A stretch of 64,000 nt of DNA from Promethearchaeota archaeon (GCA_030606485.1 JAUWGH010000010.1:17317-81316); one strand, 5' to 3'; positions 1 to 9,358 are shown, counted from the first letter of the stretch. Numbers and translations are program-made. The notes: generated by a model not told the origin, from the letters alone.

Positions 1-224
1 GCACATTGAATCTTGAAGATAATGAAATAGAAACGGTATTTGATATTTTAAAGAAATTCAACATAAAAGAAACCGAAATTAGCCATATATTTGTAAATCA
101 TAAATACAGCAAGTTACAGAAAGAAGTCAAAAATGGAGATAGAGTTGGATTATTCCCAAAGAATATGGGATTAATTTTTGTGGAAATAATCCACAGTAAT
201 TCACATTTTAATTCTGAAAAATAA
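1..224 (+). CDS. MoaD/ThiS-like beta-grasp protein, 5' partial
   Basis: The visible reading frame runs open to the window edge, so the TTG at 6 need not be the true start. It contains an FDILKKFNI helix, then FVNHKY and KNGDRVGLFPKNMG, the order expected in the second half of a ubiquitin-like MoaD/ThiS/Mut7-C fold; the first beta hairpin would lie upstream of the window. The protein ends HFNSEK and lacks the C-terminal Gly-Gly used for thiocarboxylation or conjugation, so a sulfur-carrier role is doubtful and a Mut7-C-like accessory domain is as likely. The next gene follows after 87 bases on the same strand. Confidence 0.6.
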   Translation, partial: TLNLEDNEIETVFDILKKFNIKETEISHIFVNHKYSKLQKEVKNGDRVGLFPKNMGLIFVEIIHSNSHFNSEK

Positions 225-311
225 TTGATAATCCTAATTAATATTATTATAGCATAAATTATGAAATAAAGTAAAAAAATATAGGAATAAATTGATAATT
301 ATATTTGAGGG

Positions 312-1193
312 GTGAAGAAAATAAGACTTAAATTATTAGAATTTATATGCTGTCCAGATTGCCATAGTGAATTATCTTTAACAGAAAAGATAACGGAAGA
401 ATTAATTCAAGAAGGACATCTTTACTGCAATAAATGCAAAGATTATTATCCAATTATAGATGGCATTCCTATTCTCTTTAAAGCAAAATATTTAACTGGA
501 AGTAGATTTAAAGAATCTTTTGAGAAATCAGGCACTTATTGGACTGATTTAAATGCAAAACTTTATGAAAATTTTAGAGCAAAGTTAGTAACACGTCTTT
601 TTGGAGGCAACATTTTTACATATGATTATGTCAAAGATGCAATAGAACCAACTGCAAACCTTCTTGATATCCAAAAGGGTGATACTATTTTAGATATTGC
701 CTGTGGCACAGGACTATTAACAAGACCTTTAGCAAGGAGAGTCGGCGATAGTGGTAATATAGTTGGTCTGGATATTTCATTTGATATGTTAAGATATGCT
801 AAAAAATATGCTGAAAGAGATGGTCTATATAATATTGATTTAATAAAAGGAAACGCTGAGTATTTACCATATAAAAATGATTATTTTAATGGGGTAGCTT
901 CATCTGGAATATTCCCTAGCGATCTAAATCCAAGTAAAACATTAGATAAAATGTATAGAGTTTTGAAAAAAGGTGGGAAACTCTCACTTGGCGCTGGTGT
1001 TCAATGTAAATACCAAGGTCTCAAAATCAGATTAGTAAGAAAAATTCTAGATATATTAACCAAAATATTTAATATGAGAATTAAATGGATTAAACAAGAT
1101 GAATTAGTTAGATTAGTTGAAACTGCTGGATTTAAAAATGTTCAATATTTGCATCTTGATGGAATTTTATGTATTGTAAAAGGAAAGAAATAA
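312..1193 (+). CDS. Trm112-like zinc domain fused to class I SAM methyltransferase
   Basis: The protein has two parts. Residues 1-55 form a Trm112-like zinc ribbon with C14-x2-C17 and C39-x2-C42 followed by the typical YYPIIDGIPIL strand. From about residue 110 a Rossmann methyltransferase follows with motif I LDIACGTGLLTRPLA, an acidic end of strand 2 (VGLDIS) and a Methyltransf_11-like LKKGGKLSLG strand. The family usually methylates small molecules, lipids or quinones; the substrate cannot be read from sequence. The GTG start at 312 follows TTGAGG with almost no spacing, so initiation there is uncertain, but no better in-frame start is seen before the zinc domain. Confidence 0.85.
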   Translation: MKKIRLKLLEFICCPDCHSELSLTEKITEELIQEGHLYCNKCKDYYPIIDGIPILFKAKYLTGSRFKESFEKSGTYWTDLNAKLYENFRAKLVTRLFGGNIFTYDYVKDAIEPTANLLDIQKGDTILDIACGTGLLTRPLARRVGDSGNIVGLDISFDMLRYAKKYAERDGLYNIDLIKGNAEYLPYKNDYFNGVASSGIFPSDLNPSKTLDKMYRVLKKGGKLSLGAGVQCKYQGLKIRLVRKILDILTKIFNMRIKWIKQDELVRLVETAGFKNVQYLHLDGILCIVKGKK

Positions 1194-1263
1194 TATGGCT
1201 TAAAACAAATTTAAATATTTATAATAGATCTTAAATCATAGATTCTCAAATTATAGATTTGAA

Positions 1264-2832
1264 ATGCTGAATAACAAAGAATCGAGAAATTATATTTTAT
1301 CTTTAATTTTAGCGATTTTTTTATTGTTCCCATTTATTTCCATCCAGAAAGCAATAGATTATCAAGAAATTAATGAAGATGAACAATTTGATTTGTTTAA
1401 TCATAAAAATAATCTAATATATTCTGGTTATAGGAATCTTCCCCATAAAATACATATTAATAATAATTGGACTGTAACAAAATCTACATACGATTGGTGT
1501 TCCGGATCAGGAACTTGGAGCGACCCTTACATTATCGAAAATGTGATTATAAACGCCGGTAATTCAGGAAGTTGTATATTAATTGAAAATTCGAATGTTT
1601 GTTTTAAAATCAAAAACTGTATTTTAAAAAATTCAGAATGGGCAAACTCTCATGCAGGAATCAAATTAGCTAATACAAAGAATGGGCAACTTATTGATAA
1701 TGATTGTTCTAATAATAATGGCTATGGAATATCTTTATTGAAAAGTGATAATAACACTATTTCAAATAATATTGCTAATTTCAATAACGGTAATTCAATA
1801 TATTTGGAGGATTGTGATAATAATACCATCTCCGAAAATACATTAAATTATAACGGGTGTGGAATGTTCTTATGGAAGATAAATAATAATAAAATCTCAA
1901 GAAATATTGTAAATTACAATAGAGAAGGAATGGTTTTAAGTGATGGCAATAAAAATTATATCTCTGAGAACACCGTGAGTTACAATGAAGAACGTGGAAT
2001 ACGTATTTCTTTTTGTGATTATAGCACAATCACAAGAAATAATGCAACTAATAATGAACATTCTGGTATATCTACAACTAATGGAGACAATAATGTCGTT
2101 TCAAATAACACCTTTAATATGAATAACGATGGGATTGTAATCGGGTGGTGTCAAAATAACACTATTTCAAGAAATACGGCTAGTAAAAATAAGAGATATG
2201 GAATACTTATATACGAACAGGCTTATCAAAATAGTATCTCAAATAATTCAATGTATGAGTGTAGCGTAGGAATCTTTGCGGATATCGACCTAATTTCTGG
2301 AAATAATATTGATAATTCAAATTTAATAAATGGAAAGCCCTTATATTTTTATACCAATGAAAAATCTTTAGGATCCAATAATTTTACTAATGCAGGGCAA
2401 ATAATTCTAATCAAATGTAATGATTCATTAATATCAAACTTAGAATTATCCAAAGGATCAAAAGGAATTTCCTTATATCATTGTAAAAATATCTTGATCT
2501 CAAATAATAGTGTATCAAACAATATTTTTTGTGGTATATTTATAAAACATAGTAATAATAATACAATTTTGGATAACACTATAAAAGACAATTACTATGG
2601 AATATGTTTATGGTTTAGTAATTATAATAATATATCTGGGAATATATTGATAAATAATCTTTTTGGTATAGATGAATCTGATAGTTCGGGGAATATAATA
2701 GAAAATAACCAATTTATTCCTACAATACCAGGATATAATGTTTGCATTCTAATCGCTGCAATTTTCGTTATTTTAATAATCATTATTATTAAAACACGTT
2801 TTAAATTTGATTCCAAATTAATTTTTATTTAA
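1264..2832 (+). CDS. NosD-like right-handed beta-helix surface protein
   Basis: 522 residues. The N-terminus has a hydrophobic segment (residues about 12-30) acting as signal peptide or anchor. Residues about 85-480 are imperfect 22-24-residue repeats rich in NNxISxN and NxGIxL, the pattern of parallel beta-helix NosD/periplasmic copper-binding repeats. The end is a short IPTIPGYN motif, a membrane helix (VCILIAAIFVILIIIIIK) and a basic tail, an arrangement like archaeal C-terminal sorting signals. It is probably exported and cell-surface bound. Binding partner unknown; the repeats are also found in polysaccharide-active proteins. A TATA-like ATTTAAATATTTAT lies just upstream near 1210-1222. 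Confidence 0.85.
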   Translation: MLNNKESRNYILSLILAIFLLFPFISIQKAIDYQEINEDEQFDLFNHKNNLIYSGYRNLPHKIHINNNWTVTKSTYDWCSGSGTWSDPYIIENVIINAGNSGSCILIENSNVCFKIKNCILKNSEWANSHAGIKLANTKNGQLIDNDCSNNNGYGISLLKSDNNTISNNIANFNNGNSIYLEDCDNNTISENTLNYNGCGMFLWKINNNKISRNIVNYNREGMVLSDGNKNYISENTVSYNEERGIRISFCDYSTITRNNATNNEHSGISTTNGDNNVVSNNTFNMNNDGIVIGWCQNNTISRNTASKNKRYGILIYEQAYQNSISNNSMYECSVGIFADIDLISGNNIDNSNLINGKPLYFYTNEKSLGSNNFTNAGQIILIKCNDSLISNLELSKGSKGISLYHCKNILISNNSVSNNIFCGIFIKHSNNNTILDNTIKDNYYGICLWFSNYNNISGNILINNLFGIDESDSSGNIIENNQFIPTIPGYNVCILIAAIFVILIIIIIKTRFKFDSKLIFI

Positions 2833-2880
2833 TAATGGAATCTAATTAATTATTTGCCATATAAAATGATTATATAAGTA

Positions 2881-3192
2881 TTAAGAATTAATATCTCTTA
2901 TTATTCTAGTTCTTATTATTGTATAGATACAAATGATCAGAACAACACACATAGTTATAATAACTGATAAATTAAACACAAACATTTGAAAGTAGAATGT
3001 TCCATCATATCTATAAATATAAGGTATATATGAAATCAACATAAAAATTCCATTAATTAATATCATTGGGGTAAAAATAACTCCTATTAAAGCCAAAATA
3101 AATATAAATAACATTTGTTTTTGATTTAGAGTAAATCCAAACCATGTAGCTTTTTTGCTGGTTTTGTTCCTATCTGAATTTTTTTCAACCAT
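2881..3192 (-). CDS. small two-TM membrane protein
   Basis: 103 residues: a charged N-terminus (KNSDRNKTSKK), two hydrophobic segments (about 29-57 and 68-92) and a basic C-terminus. The ATG is preceded by AGGAGT with 7-base spacing, so the start is well supported. I recognise no family. The same strand carries a decayed anchored gene downstream of its promoter side at 3483-3906. Confidence 0.6.
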   Translation of the reverse strand: MVEKNSDRNKTSKKATWFGFTLNQKQMLFIFILALIGVIFTPMILINGIFMLISYIPYIYRYDGTFYFQMFVFNLSVIITMCVVLIICIYTIIRTRIIRDINS

Positions 3193-3482
3193 GCAATTAA
3201 CTCCTTTCTGTAATCTTTAAATAAATTATTCTTTAAATATACTTCTTTCTATCCTTACTTTAATTATATTACTATTTAAATATTTAAATCATCGCTAGAA
3301 TAATAGTAATTAATTCTTCAAATGAGATATACATCGCTGAGAATACTAACCATCCCGATAAAGATCTTCAGAGTAAATTTTTTTTTAAATATAATAGTTT
3401 AGGTGTTTCACAAAGAAAGCTCCAACACTTATGGAGTAATAATTTTTGCTAAAAATTATCTACAGTCACTCAAATTTTAATA

Positions 3483-3906
3483 CTAAATATTAAACATTCT
3501 ATAAGGTACACCGAAGAAGATTTCACCCCCAATGATACTCTTAATTTTATTCCGAGTAGTAATTGTATCATAATAAATAAGTAATTTTCCCTTTCCATCA
3601 CATGGTTTATTTATTTCAACCCAAACAAATCCAGGACTTGTATTTTCAATGGATGTAATAATATCCTGATGTTCTTCAATTGTTTTTCTCACAGCCCAAT
3701 ACTTGGAAGTTCTTCACAGGAAGGCCCTAAATTATTAGCATAAATCATATAAGGCCCATAGAACAGAATAATAAACGACATACTTCCAAATACAATTAAA
3801 TGTATTGTTAGGGTATAAAAAAGCGTTGTTTTTTTCTTCCCTTTGAAGATTTATTATTTTGAAAAAGAGGATTTAAATGTGATTTCTTTGAAGAATCTTC
3901 AGACAT
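3483..3906 (-). pseudogene. membrane-anchored hypothetical gene broken by two frameshifts
   Basis: An ATG at 3906 with GGAGT four bases upstream opens MSEDSSKKSHLNPLF, then stops after a run of seven A. In the next frame the protein continues as TTLFYTLTIHLIVFG and SMSFIILFYGPYMIYANN, a membrane helix, then SCEELP. A second slip of one base (near 3700-3705) gives KYWAVRKTIEEHQ and the open frame down to MFNI at 3483. The three pieces read as one anchored protein of about 140 residues. Both breaks sit in or beside A runs, so sequencing or assembly error is a real alternative to decay. Confidence 0.6.
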
Positions 3907-4003
3907 ATAACTCCTTCCTAGGTTAAAATTTTCGAAAAAGCCATAAAATAGAAGATGGATTGAATAGTACCAATATTTAAGTAATACAACAATAAAAATT
4001 TAC

Positions 4004-4186
4004 TCAATTATTCTTTTTTACTTTCACTTTCTCATAAATGGTAAGAAAATTCAGATGATATATAAGTGCTTTTAAGAATTCTTTCCGTTCAAGTTTAATT
4101 ACTCCCAAAGTAAAGTATAATAACCCAAAATTTGGTTCTATTTTTGTTGCTTCTAGAATAGATTTTAAATTAAAAGAGAAATACAC
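4004..4186 (-). pseudogene. fragment of a TPR protein (relic of the 39.4 kb gene)
   Basis: Sixty codons translate to a peptide whose LEATKIEPNFG, YFTLGVIKLERKEFLKAL and YHLNFLTIYEKVKVKK match, almost residue for residue, the middle of the TPR protein encoded at 39417-40445 (LEATKIDPNFW, YFTLGVIKIERKEFLKAL). Both the upstream repeats and the downstream half are missing, and the matching DNA is on the opposite strand. It is a truncated duplicate, not a working TPR protein. Confidence 0.75.
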
Positions 4187-4354
4187 TTTTGGGATCGATT
4201 TAATTTGATTAATTTAATATTAAGACTTAAATAAATTAAATTATTTTCTTTTGATAAAAATAATTTGGAAATTAATATTCCTTTGTGTATTTATTTTAAA
4301 TTTAATCCTATAAAAAATTGTGGTGTTTTTTGTTCTACTTTTCTATTTAATAAT

Positions 4355-4705
4355 TTAAAAATCTAAATTATGATTAAAAGTGGGAAGAGATATACTAGTT
4401 AAAAAAAATGGTGATATGAAATAAAGGAATTTCGATTTGTCGTTCATTTTTTTACCGTCTCTCGCTATCCTGCCAAGGAGATTATGCTTATACAAATCAC
4501 TAACTGAATTATCCAAGATATTTTCATTAATATTAATTCCTTTTATGAAAGACATTTCTCCATTTACATTCAATTTAAAGTCTTGGTTTATCTCCCTACT
4601 AGATGCTCGATATAACGGATTTATGTCATAAACTTCATTGAATTTTAATAAAACTTTAAGCTTAGGGGTGAGGGATAAATGCATTCTTATTTTTTTTTCA
4701 CTCAT
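4355..4705 (-). CDS. hypothetical protein
   Basis: The ATG at 4705 (MSEKKIRMHLSLTPKLK) is preferred to the TTG three codons earlier. The protein is about 116 residues, with a basic amphipathic first strand, a central acidic NINENILDNSVSDLYK segment and a hydrophobic FLYFISPFFLTSISLP near the end. No family is recognised. No convincing Shine-Dalgarno sequence precedes it, and the opposite strand is also partly open, so it is a weak call. Confidence 0.35.
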   Translation of the reverse strand: MSEKKIRMHLSLTPKLKVLLKFNEVYDINPLYRASSREINQDFKLNVNGEMSFIKGININENILDNSVSDLYKHNLLGRIARDGKKMNDKSKFLYFISPFFLTSISLPTFNHNLDF

Positions 4706-5089
4706 TTTAGACAAGATCCATTTTTTAAAAAAATTATAAAATAAAGGTATTTAAATAAAAAATATTGATCGGATACAAAATTCAGTGATGACTGACAGGT
4801 TAATTCAATTGAAAATTAGATCTCGAACAAACGATTAAGGAAATTTTAAATTAATCCAATAAAAATTTTAATAAGAAAAATAATTTTCTATTTGTTCTGA
4901 AGATGGATTTAAATATGCCTTCCATGAAGGAGAAATATTACCCTCAATTATTTATAAATTTTAATCTTTTTATCAAGGGATTCTCTGAATTCACAGACAT
5001 TTTTGTAAAGATTGATTAAATTGAATTCGCCAAAACCAGTCTCTTTATCCAAGTTAGGAAATAGAATATTTAAATAATTAATTCCCTAT
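4706..5089. other. gene-free stretch
   Basis: AT-rich sequence with stops in all frames. A TATA-like ATATTTAAATAATT near 5067-5080 is so close to the ATG at 5090 that the next mRNA would be almost leaderless. I see no RNA gene or repeat. Confidence 0.4.
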
Positions 5090-5863
5090 ATGATCCATAG
5101 CATGTTCCAAATCTTTATTTTGGACGTTCAATTGGAGTTCTTATCGTTTCTTATATTCATTGCATTATTAACCGGAGAATTTTTAATTCTTTTTATATAT
5201 TATGTTAAAGGAGGATTTCAAAAAGAAAATACAAAATCTGGCCTAAATTTTTTAATTTTGATTTTTTATTTTATTTATTTTGGTCTAAGTTTCATAAATC
5301 TATTTATTTTTATAATATCATTTAGTATTACCTTTTATTGGACCTCTTATATCTATGTAAAATCCGAATTTTCAAATAAAAATGATGGTTTATTGCAAAT
5401 TAATTATTATTGGTCTTTGGTTTTCTTTTATATGCTTTATCTTTATTTTAAAATTTTTAATTCTAATACTCCTAATGAACTTATATTCTCTTCAATTATT
5501 CAAATGATGTTTGTACTAACGGGCTATTATCTGTTTAATCGTTATTTATTTAATAAAAAAAAAGCAGTTTCTTTTAGAAACAAAGCTCGTGAAGAATTAG
5601 GCAAAAAAAAATATGAAGAGGCATTAAATTTCCTTAAAGAAGCAGTTCAGGCTTCAAATAATATAATCGGCATAACAAAACTAGAGACTCAACTGGAGAT
5701 AGAATTTAAAAATATGGAAACTACTATTAAAGAAGGTAATTTTAAAAATCTTGAAAACATATTACCTGAAATTATTAATCAGAAGACTCAAATTTTAGCA
5801 TATTTTATTATTTGTTCTATCTTAACATTTTTAATAAGTTTTTTTCTAATTTTCATTTTTTAA
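5090..5863 (+). CDS. multi-pass membrane protein with cytoplasmic TPR-like helix pair
   Basis: 257 residues. Hydrophobic segments lie at about 10-35, 48-85, 100-125 and 130-150, followed by a soluble stretch (FRNKAREELGKKKYEEALNF, then LKEAVQASNN) with the A/G/Y spacing of a TPR helix pair, and a last membrane helix at the C-terminus (YFIICSILTFLISFFLIFIF). Family unknown. The mixture of membrane bundle plus TPR-like hairpin is common among uncharacterised Asgard membrane proteins. It stands alone on the plus strand. Confidence 0.65.
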   Translation: MIHSMFQIFILDVQLEFLSFLIFIALLTGEFLILFIYYVKGGFQKENTKSGLNFLILIFYFIYFGLSFINLFIFIISFSITFYWTSYIYVKSEFSNKNDGLLQINYYWSLVFFYMLYLYFKIFNSNTPNELIFSSIIQMMFVLTGYYLFNRYLFNKKKAVSFRNKAREELGKKKYEEALNFLKEAVQASNNIIGITKLETQLEIEFKNMETTIKEGNFKNLENILPEIINQKTQILAYFIICSILTFLISFFLIFIF

Positions 5864-6163
5864 CTATATTTAACTATATTAAACCCCATCATTGGATTTT
5901 GTAACCACCCCAAAGTTTATATAAACAATACATCTTCACGTTTAAGCAATAAAATAAATTTATCTATCCATTAGAAGTAAAATATAAACTAGGAATAGTA
6001 GCACTGTTTTTTAAGATATCCAATAAAATACTTGAAAAGAGATAAATCTTGGATTATAATTTTTTATTAAAAAATGATATACGGAGTTAATTTATTCCAA
6101 TATATAATAAATAATTCATTATAATGAAAATCAGAAAAACAATACGGCTTAAATAATTGAAAT
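5864..6163. other. gene-free stretch
   Basis: Convergent intergenic region between a plus and a minus gene. AT-rich, with stops in every frame; no repeat or hairpin stood out. Confidence 0.4.
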
Positions 6164-6970
6164 TTAAATTTCCTTTTCTTTTTTAAAAAGAAACGCAATA
6201 ACAATTCCAATTGCCGGGATTAAGAATAGCAAAACTATAAAACCAATCATGTTTAAAAGAGGATCAATCAATGCTGGCTCATAAATTATCACACCAGCAG
6301 CGTAAAAGATTAAGGCTGTAGCTATAAGTAAAGGTAAAACCATCAATTTAAAAATAACTTCAAATAAAAAGAAGCTACCAGCATAAGTAAGAAATCCATC
6401 CTTATTTTTTATGCCATGAATTATTAAAAAAATTGCTGAGACTAAATATGGTATGCCCCAGACGAGATAATATATGGTAAATAGTATAGCTATAATATTT
6501 ACGCTAATTCCTCCAAAAACAAATAAAAATGTAAATAATTCACCATTCCAGAAAATGGTGGTTAATATGTTGCTAAAAGTCCATAAAATTCCTACAATTA
6601 TCAGGTAATTTCTAAAATGTTCTCGATTTTCCTTTCCAAAAATTATAAAAAAAATTCCATAAGTCATAATGGCGGGTATACCAAATAATAATGATCGAAA
6701 AATCTGATAACTTAGAAAAAATTGATATTCTACTGCATAATTAAAATTTATATCAGTCATAGAGATATTAGGGATTAAATATTTTATAATCTCGCAACAA
6801 ATATTAATTTTTCCTGCTAATATTAATAATTTGGAGAATCGCACTTCATCTGATTGGTTCATGCCAGATTTAATTATAAATAAATTAATTATAATTAATA
6901 TAAATGTAGGTAAAGTATTTTGAAATGATAAAATGTTAATAAAATTAAATGTAATAGTTATTTTTTCCAC
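6164..6970 (-). CDS. multi-pass membrane protein
   Basis: 268 residues starting at GTG 6970. About seven hydrophobic segments: 15-33, 42-65, 85-110, 118-140, 150-185, 195-225 and 235-262, ending FLFKKEKEI. Loops are short and weakly charged. No catalytic motif or family is recognised. A small integral membrane protein of unknown job. Confidence 0.65.
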   Translation of the reverse strand: MEKITITFNFINILSFQNTLPTFILIIINLFIIKSGMNQSDEVRFSKLLILAGKINICCEIIKYLIPNISMTDINFNYAVEYQFFLSYQIFRSLLFGIPAIMTYGIFFIIFGKENREHFRNYLIIVGILWTFSNILTTIFWNGELFTFLFVFGGISVNIIAILFTIYYLVWGIPYLVSAIFLIIHGIKNKDGFLTYAGSFFLFEVIFKLMVLPLLIATALIFYAAGVIIYEPALIDPLLNMIGFIVLLFLIPAIGIVIAFLFKKEKEI

Positions 6971-7157
6971 CCAAAACTATATTTATAATCTTATTTTTCT
7001 CTTCTTAAAAAAGTAAAAATTATATATAAAATTTTTTGTTAGATGTTTTTTTGTTAGATTTAGCTACAAGATAAAAATGATTCAAATTAAAATTTTCTTT
7101 CAGGCTTACTGGAAAAATATTTTAAGTGAAAAAAATGAATGAAATTAAAAAAGGATT

Positions 7158-7631
7158 TTGAATGAAAAGGAAAATAATGTGAAAGAAAGGAATAAGAAAG
7201 AAAACCATAAGAGTTTTTGGAAAAACTATAAGAAAAACTGGATATGGGTTAGTATTGGATTTTGTATATGCAATACATTCATGCTATGGCTGTTATTTTT
7301 TCTTATGATTATTGATTTGATACTAGCGCTCTTTTTTACAGTTTTATTTCCTTTAATGATAATTTTAGTTTATTATGGTAGAAAATCAATACACCAAAGG
7401 ACTATATCTAAAATTATGTTGATAGGATGTGGTGGATTTGGTTTCGGTGTTATTATATGGTTTATTACCGGCTATTTACTTATTACTGCTCCTTGGGCAC
7501 CCTTACAAGCTTTACCTCCAGTGCTAAGAGGTAGAATTTTACTCCTACTTCTACTACCTTTATATGGAATTGCAGCCTATATCATGTATAGAATAGGCAA
7601 AAAGAGAGAATGGATTCCTTATAATTACTAA
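7158..7631 (+). CDS. four-TM membrane protein, paralogue of the 22.0 kb gene
   Basis: 157 residues with a basic N-terminus and four hydrophobic segments. It shares FWKNYKKNWIWV, TFMLWLLF, APWAPLQ, VLRGRI and AYIMYR-GKKREW with the protein encoded at 21946-22482, so the two are clear paralogues. The copy at 22 kb sits in an operon with a rhodanese/eight-cysteine protein; this one has no such neighbour. TTG at 7158 is taken as start, with AAAAGGA just before it; no in-frame ATG lies before the first helix. Function unknown; an immunity or transport partner role is only an inference from the other copy. Confidence 0.65.
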   Translation: MNEKENNVKERNKKENHKSFWKNYKKNWIWVSIGFCICNTFMLWLLFFLMIIDLILALFFTVLFPLMIILVYYGRKSIHQRTISKIMLIGCGGFGFGVIIWFITGYLLITAPWAPLQALPPVLRGRILLLLLLPLYGIAAYIMYRIGKKREWIPYNY

Positions 7632-7719
7632 TTTAAAATATTTAAATATTTTTTTTTTTTAATATTTGTTATTAACTTTATACATACAAAATTTTCTTTA
7701 ATTCGCCCCGATAGTGTTT

Positions 7720-8682
7720 TCAAAATTCTTGCTTTGCTCTTTCTTTAAACCATTCCATAAATTTAGTGAATCTATTTTCATCTATAATATCTTTTACTTT
7801 ATATAAATGAAGATAACCATATCTGGAAAAATATATACCTAATTTTTTTATTTCGTTTTGTGATGGCATATCAGCAATTCCTCCAATTCTATATAGAGTA
7901 TAATAACCAATTAATTGATTGAAATAATCTCTGTGCATTTGAAGTTTTTTTGTAGTTTTTATATCAATTAATTTATCATCAATAACTAAATCTGCATCAG
8001 CCCCTCCAACTAGTTTTGAAGCTTTACCAAATGTCGGATTTAGCAAACATATTTCATTTGCTTTGAAAAAATCTGGATTAACTAGAGAAATAAGATTATT
8101 TAGATCCTCAATATCTTTACCATCAATATTATAACTTTTTGTTATATGACTCACCCTATAAATAGGATCTAATTTAGCAAGCAATAATGTAGATTTTATC
8201 AGATTGTCATTTATTTGACCGTTTTTAAGAAATAAAAAATAATTTTTCTTGGCGTTTGAGATTATTTTTATTGCTTTTTGATAATGTTTTTTGATGATTT
8301 TTATTTTTTGTTTATGATTTTTTATTGCATAACGCTTTTCTATTAATTTAAGCATTTTAAACAATTTTTCTACAACTAATTCTTTATTAACAAAAGTAAG
8401 ATTTTTTAATGGTTTTCGCTTCTCTAACAATTCATTTACTTCAAGTACTAGTTCAAGCAATTTAAGTGAGCCTTCGGCAACCCATTGCTTAGTAATAGCT
8501 TTTGTATTTAAATATTTTATATAAAATCGTAAAAGATAATCAAAAGATGTTCCAACCAATCCGTAATCTTGAGTTAAGGGGGGACATAATATCTCTTTTT
8601 TTATATCAAATCTTGGTTTAGGATATTCTTCTCGAAATTTTTCTCTTACATCTTTTTTATTCAAAAATGAAGTTAAACTCAT
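7720..8682 (-). CDS. PD-(D/E)XK superfamily nuclease
   Basis: 320 residues. The nuclease core is C-terminal: GGADADLVIDDKLIDIKTTKK gives D231, D240 and K242 in the D-x(n)-D-I-K arrangement of RecB/Cas4-like nucleases, and Q257 in the following helix (YFNQLIGYYTLYR) fits motif QxxxY. The first 200 residues are mostly helical and basic. The closing strands (LGIYFSRYGYLHLYKV) also fit this fold. No helicase or methylase lies next to it, so it may be a lone defence or repair nuclease. A structured element (8721-8820) lies directly upstream of its start. Confidence 0.75.
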   Translation of the reverse strand: MSLTSFLNKKDVREKFREEYPKPRFDIKKEILCPPLTQDYGLVGTSFDYLLRFYIKYLNTKAITKQWVAEGSLKLLELVLEVNELLEKRKPLKNLTFVNKELVVEKLFKMLKLIEKRYAIKNHKQKIKIIKKHYQKAIKIISNAKKNYFLFLKNGQINDNLIKSTLLLAKLDPIYRVSHITKSYNIDGKDIEDLNNLISLVNPDFFKANEICLLNPTFGKASKLVGGADADLVIDDKLIDIKTTKKLQMHRDYFNQLIGYYTLYRIGGIADMPSQNEIKKLGIYFSRYGYLHLYKVKDIIDENRFTKFMEWFKERAKQEF

Positions 8683-8720
8683 AATTAAATCATCATCTCT
8701 TTTTATTATTTTTAAAGGTG

Positions 8721-8820
8721 GGACTCCTGCTACATAGAGGGGTATAGAGGGGGAGGGCGAAATGGTGTAGATTTAATTCCACATCAACCAAAAGACAAAA
8801 ATCCAGAGTAGCAGGAATCC
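8721..8820 (+). ncRNA. candidate structured RNA element 1
   Basis: The ends pair almost perfectly: GGACTCCTGCTAC (8721-8733) with GTAGCAGGAATCC (8808-8820), 13 pairs with one mismatch, followed by a T run as in a terminator. Inside are GGGCGAAA (8755-8762), a short hairpin around GGTGTAG and CCACATC, and a 22-base string at 8785-8806 that recurs exactly at 38475-38496 in element 2. It contains no ORF. The T run favours plus-strand transcription, opposite to the flanking genes; a minus-strand 5' UTR element of the nuclease is the alternative. Confidence 0.55.
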
Positions 8821-8830
8821 TTTTTTAATT

Positions 8831-9049
8831 TTATTTTTTGTTTTGAATTTCCTCTAATTTGTCTATTTTATATTTCATTTCCATTAAAAAATTATTAATT
8901 TCGCTTAATTCCTTATCGGAAAGATATTTTATTGCATTTTCAAATTCTGGATATATTTTTCCAGATAATTTCCTCATAGTTGGAATTATGTTGTAAATTC
9001 TAAAACTTAGATTAATTTGTTTATTATCTTTTGAATTATTTTCATTCAT
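8831..9049 (-). CDS. small hypothetical protein
   Basis: 72 residues: a polar N-terminus, LSFRIYNIIPTMRKLSGK, then two helices (ENAIKYLSDKELSEINNFL and MEMKYKIDKLEEIQNK). No family recognised. It lies 23 bases downstream of the gene at 9073-9318 on the same strand and probably belongs to the same transcript. Confidence 0.45.
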   Translation of the reverse strand: MNENNSKDNKQINLSFRIYNIIPTMRKLSGKIYPEFENAIKYLSDKELSEINNFLMEMKYKIDKLEEIQNKK

Positions 9050-9072
9050 TTAACTTCAGAATTTTCCCTTTC

Positions 9073-9318
9073 TTATTCATTCAATACATTTTCGCAGATT
9101 TCTAAGGCTCTTTTGAAATTTATATCACTCTCATCAATTGAATTAAAATCAATCTCACCGTAGTTAATATATTTACCTTTGATTTTATCTAAAATCTGAA
9201 AATAGATTTTATGCTTGTATTGTATTATTTCTCCCTCAATTCTTTCAATTGTTTTTATGTTTAATTCTTTAAAATCCGTAATAATGTAAAAAAACACATT
9301 TTTTCTTTTATTTTTCAT
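9073..9318 (-). CDS. small hypothetical protein
   Basis: 81 residues with a basic first segment (MKNKRKNVFFYIITDFKEL), a beta-rich middle (EGEIIQYKHKIYFQILDK) and an acidic helical tail (FKRALEICENVLNE). No family recognised. Sits between two other short minus-strand genes with short gaps, suggesting one operon. Confidence 0.45.
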   Translation of the reverse strand: MKNKRKNVFFYIITDFKELNIKTIERIEGEIIQYKHKIYFQILDKIKGKYINYGEIDFNSIDESDINFKRALEICENVLNE

Positions 9319-9358
9319 AAAATCTTCCTTATTTTAATTCCTAATAAAAAAAGATATA

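Noticed and set aside
1781..2029. 82-codon minus-strand frame
   Set aside because: Shadow of the NosD-like repeats (Tyr/His/Cys-rich translation of AAT repeats).
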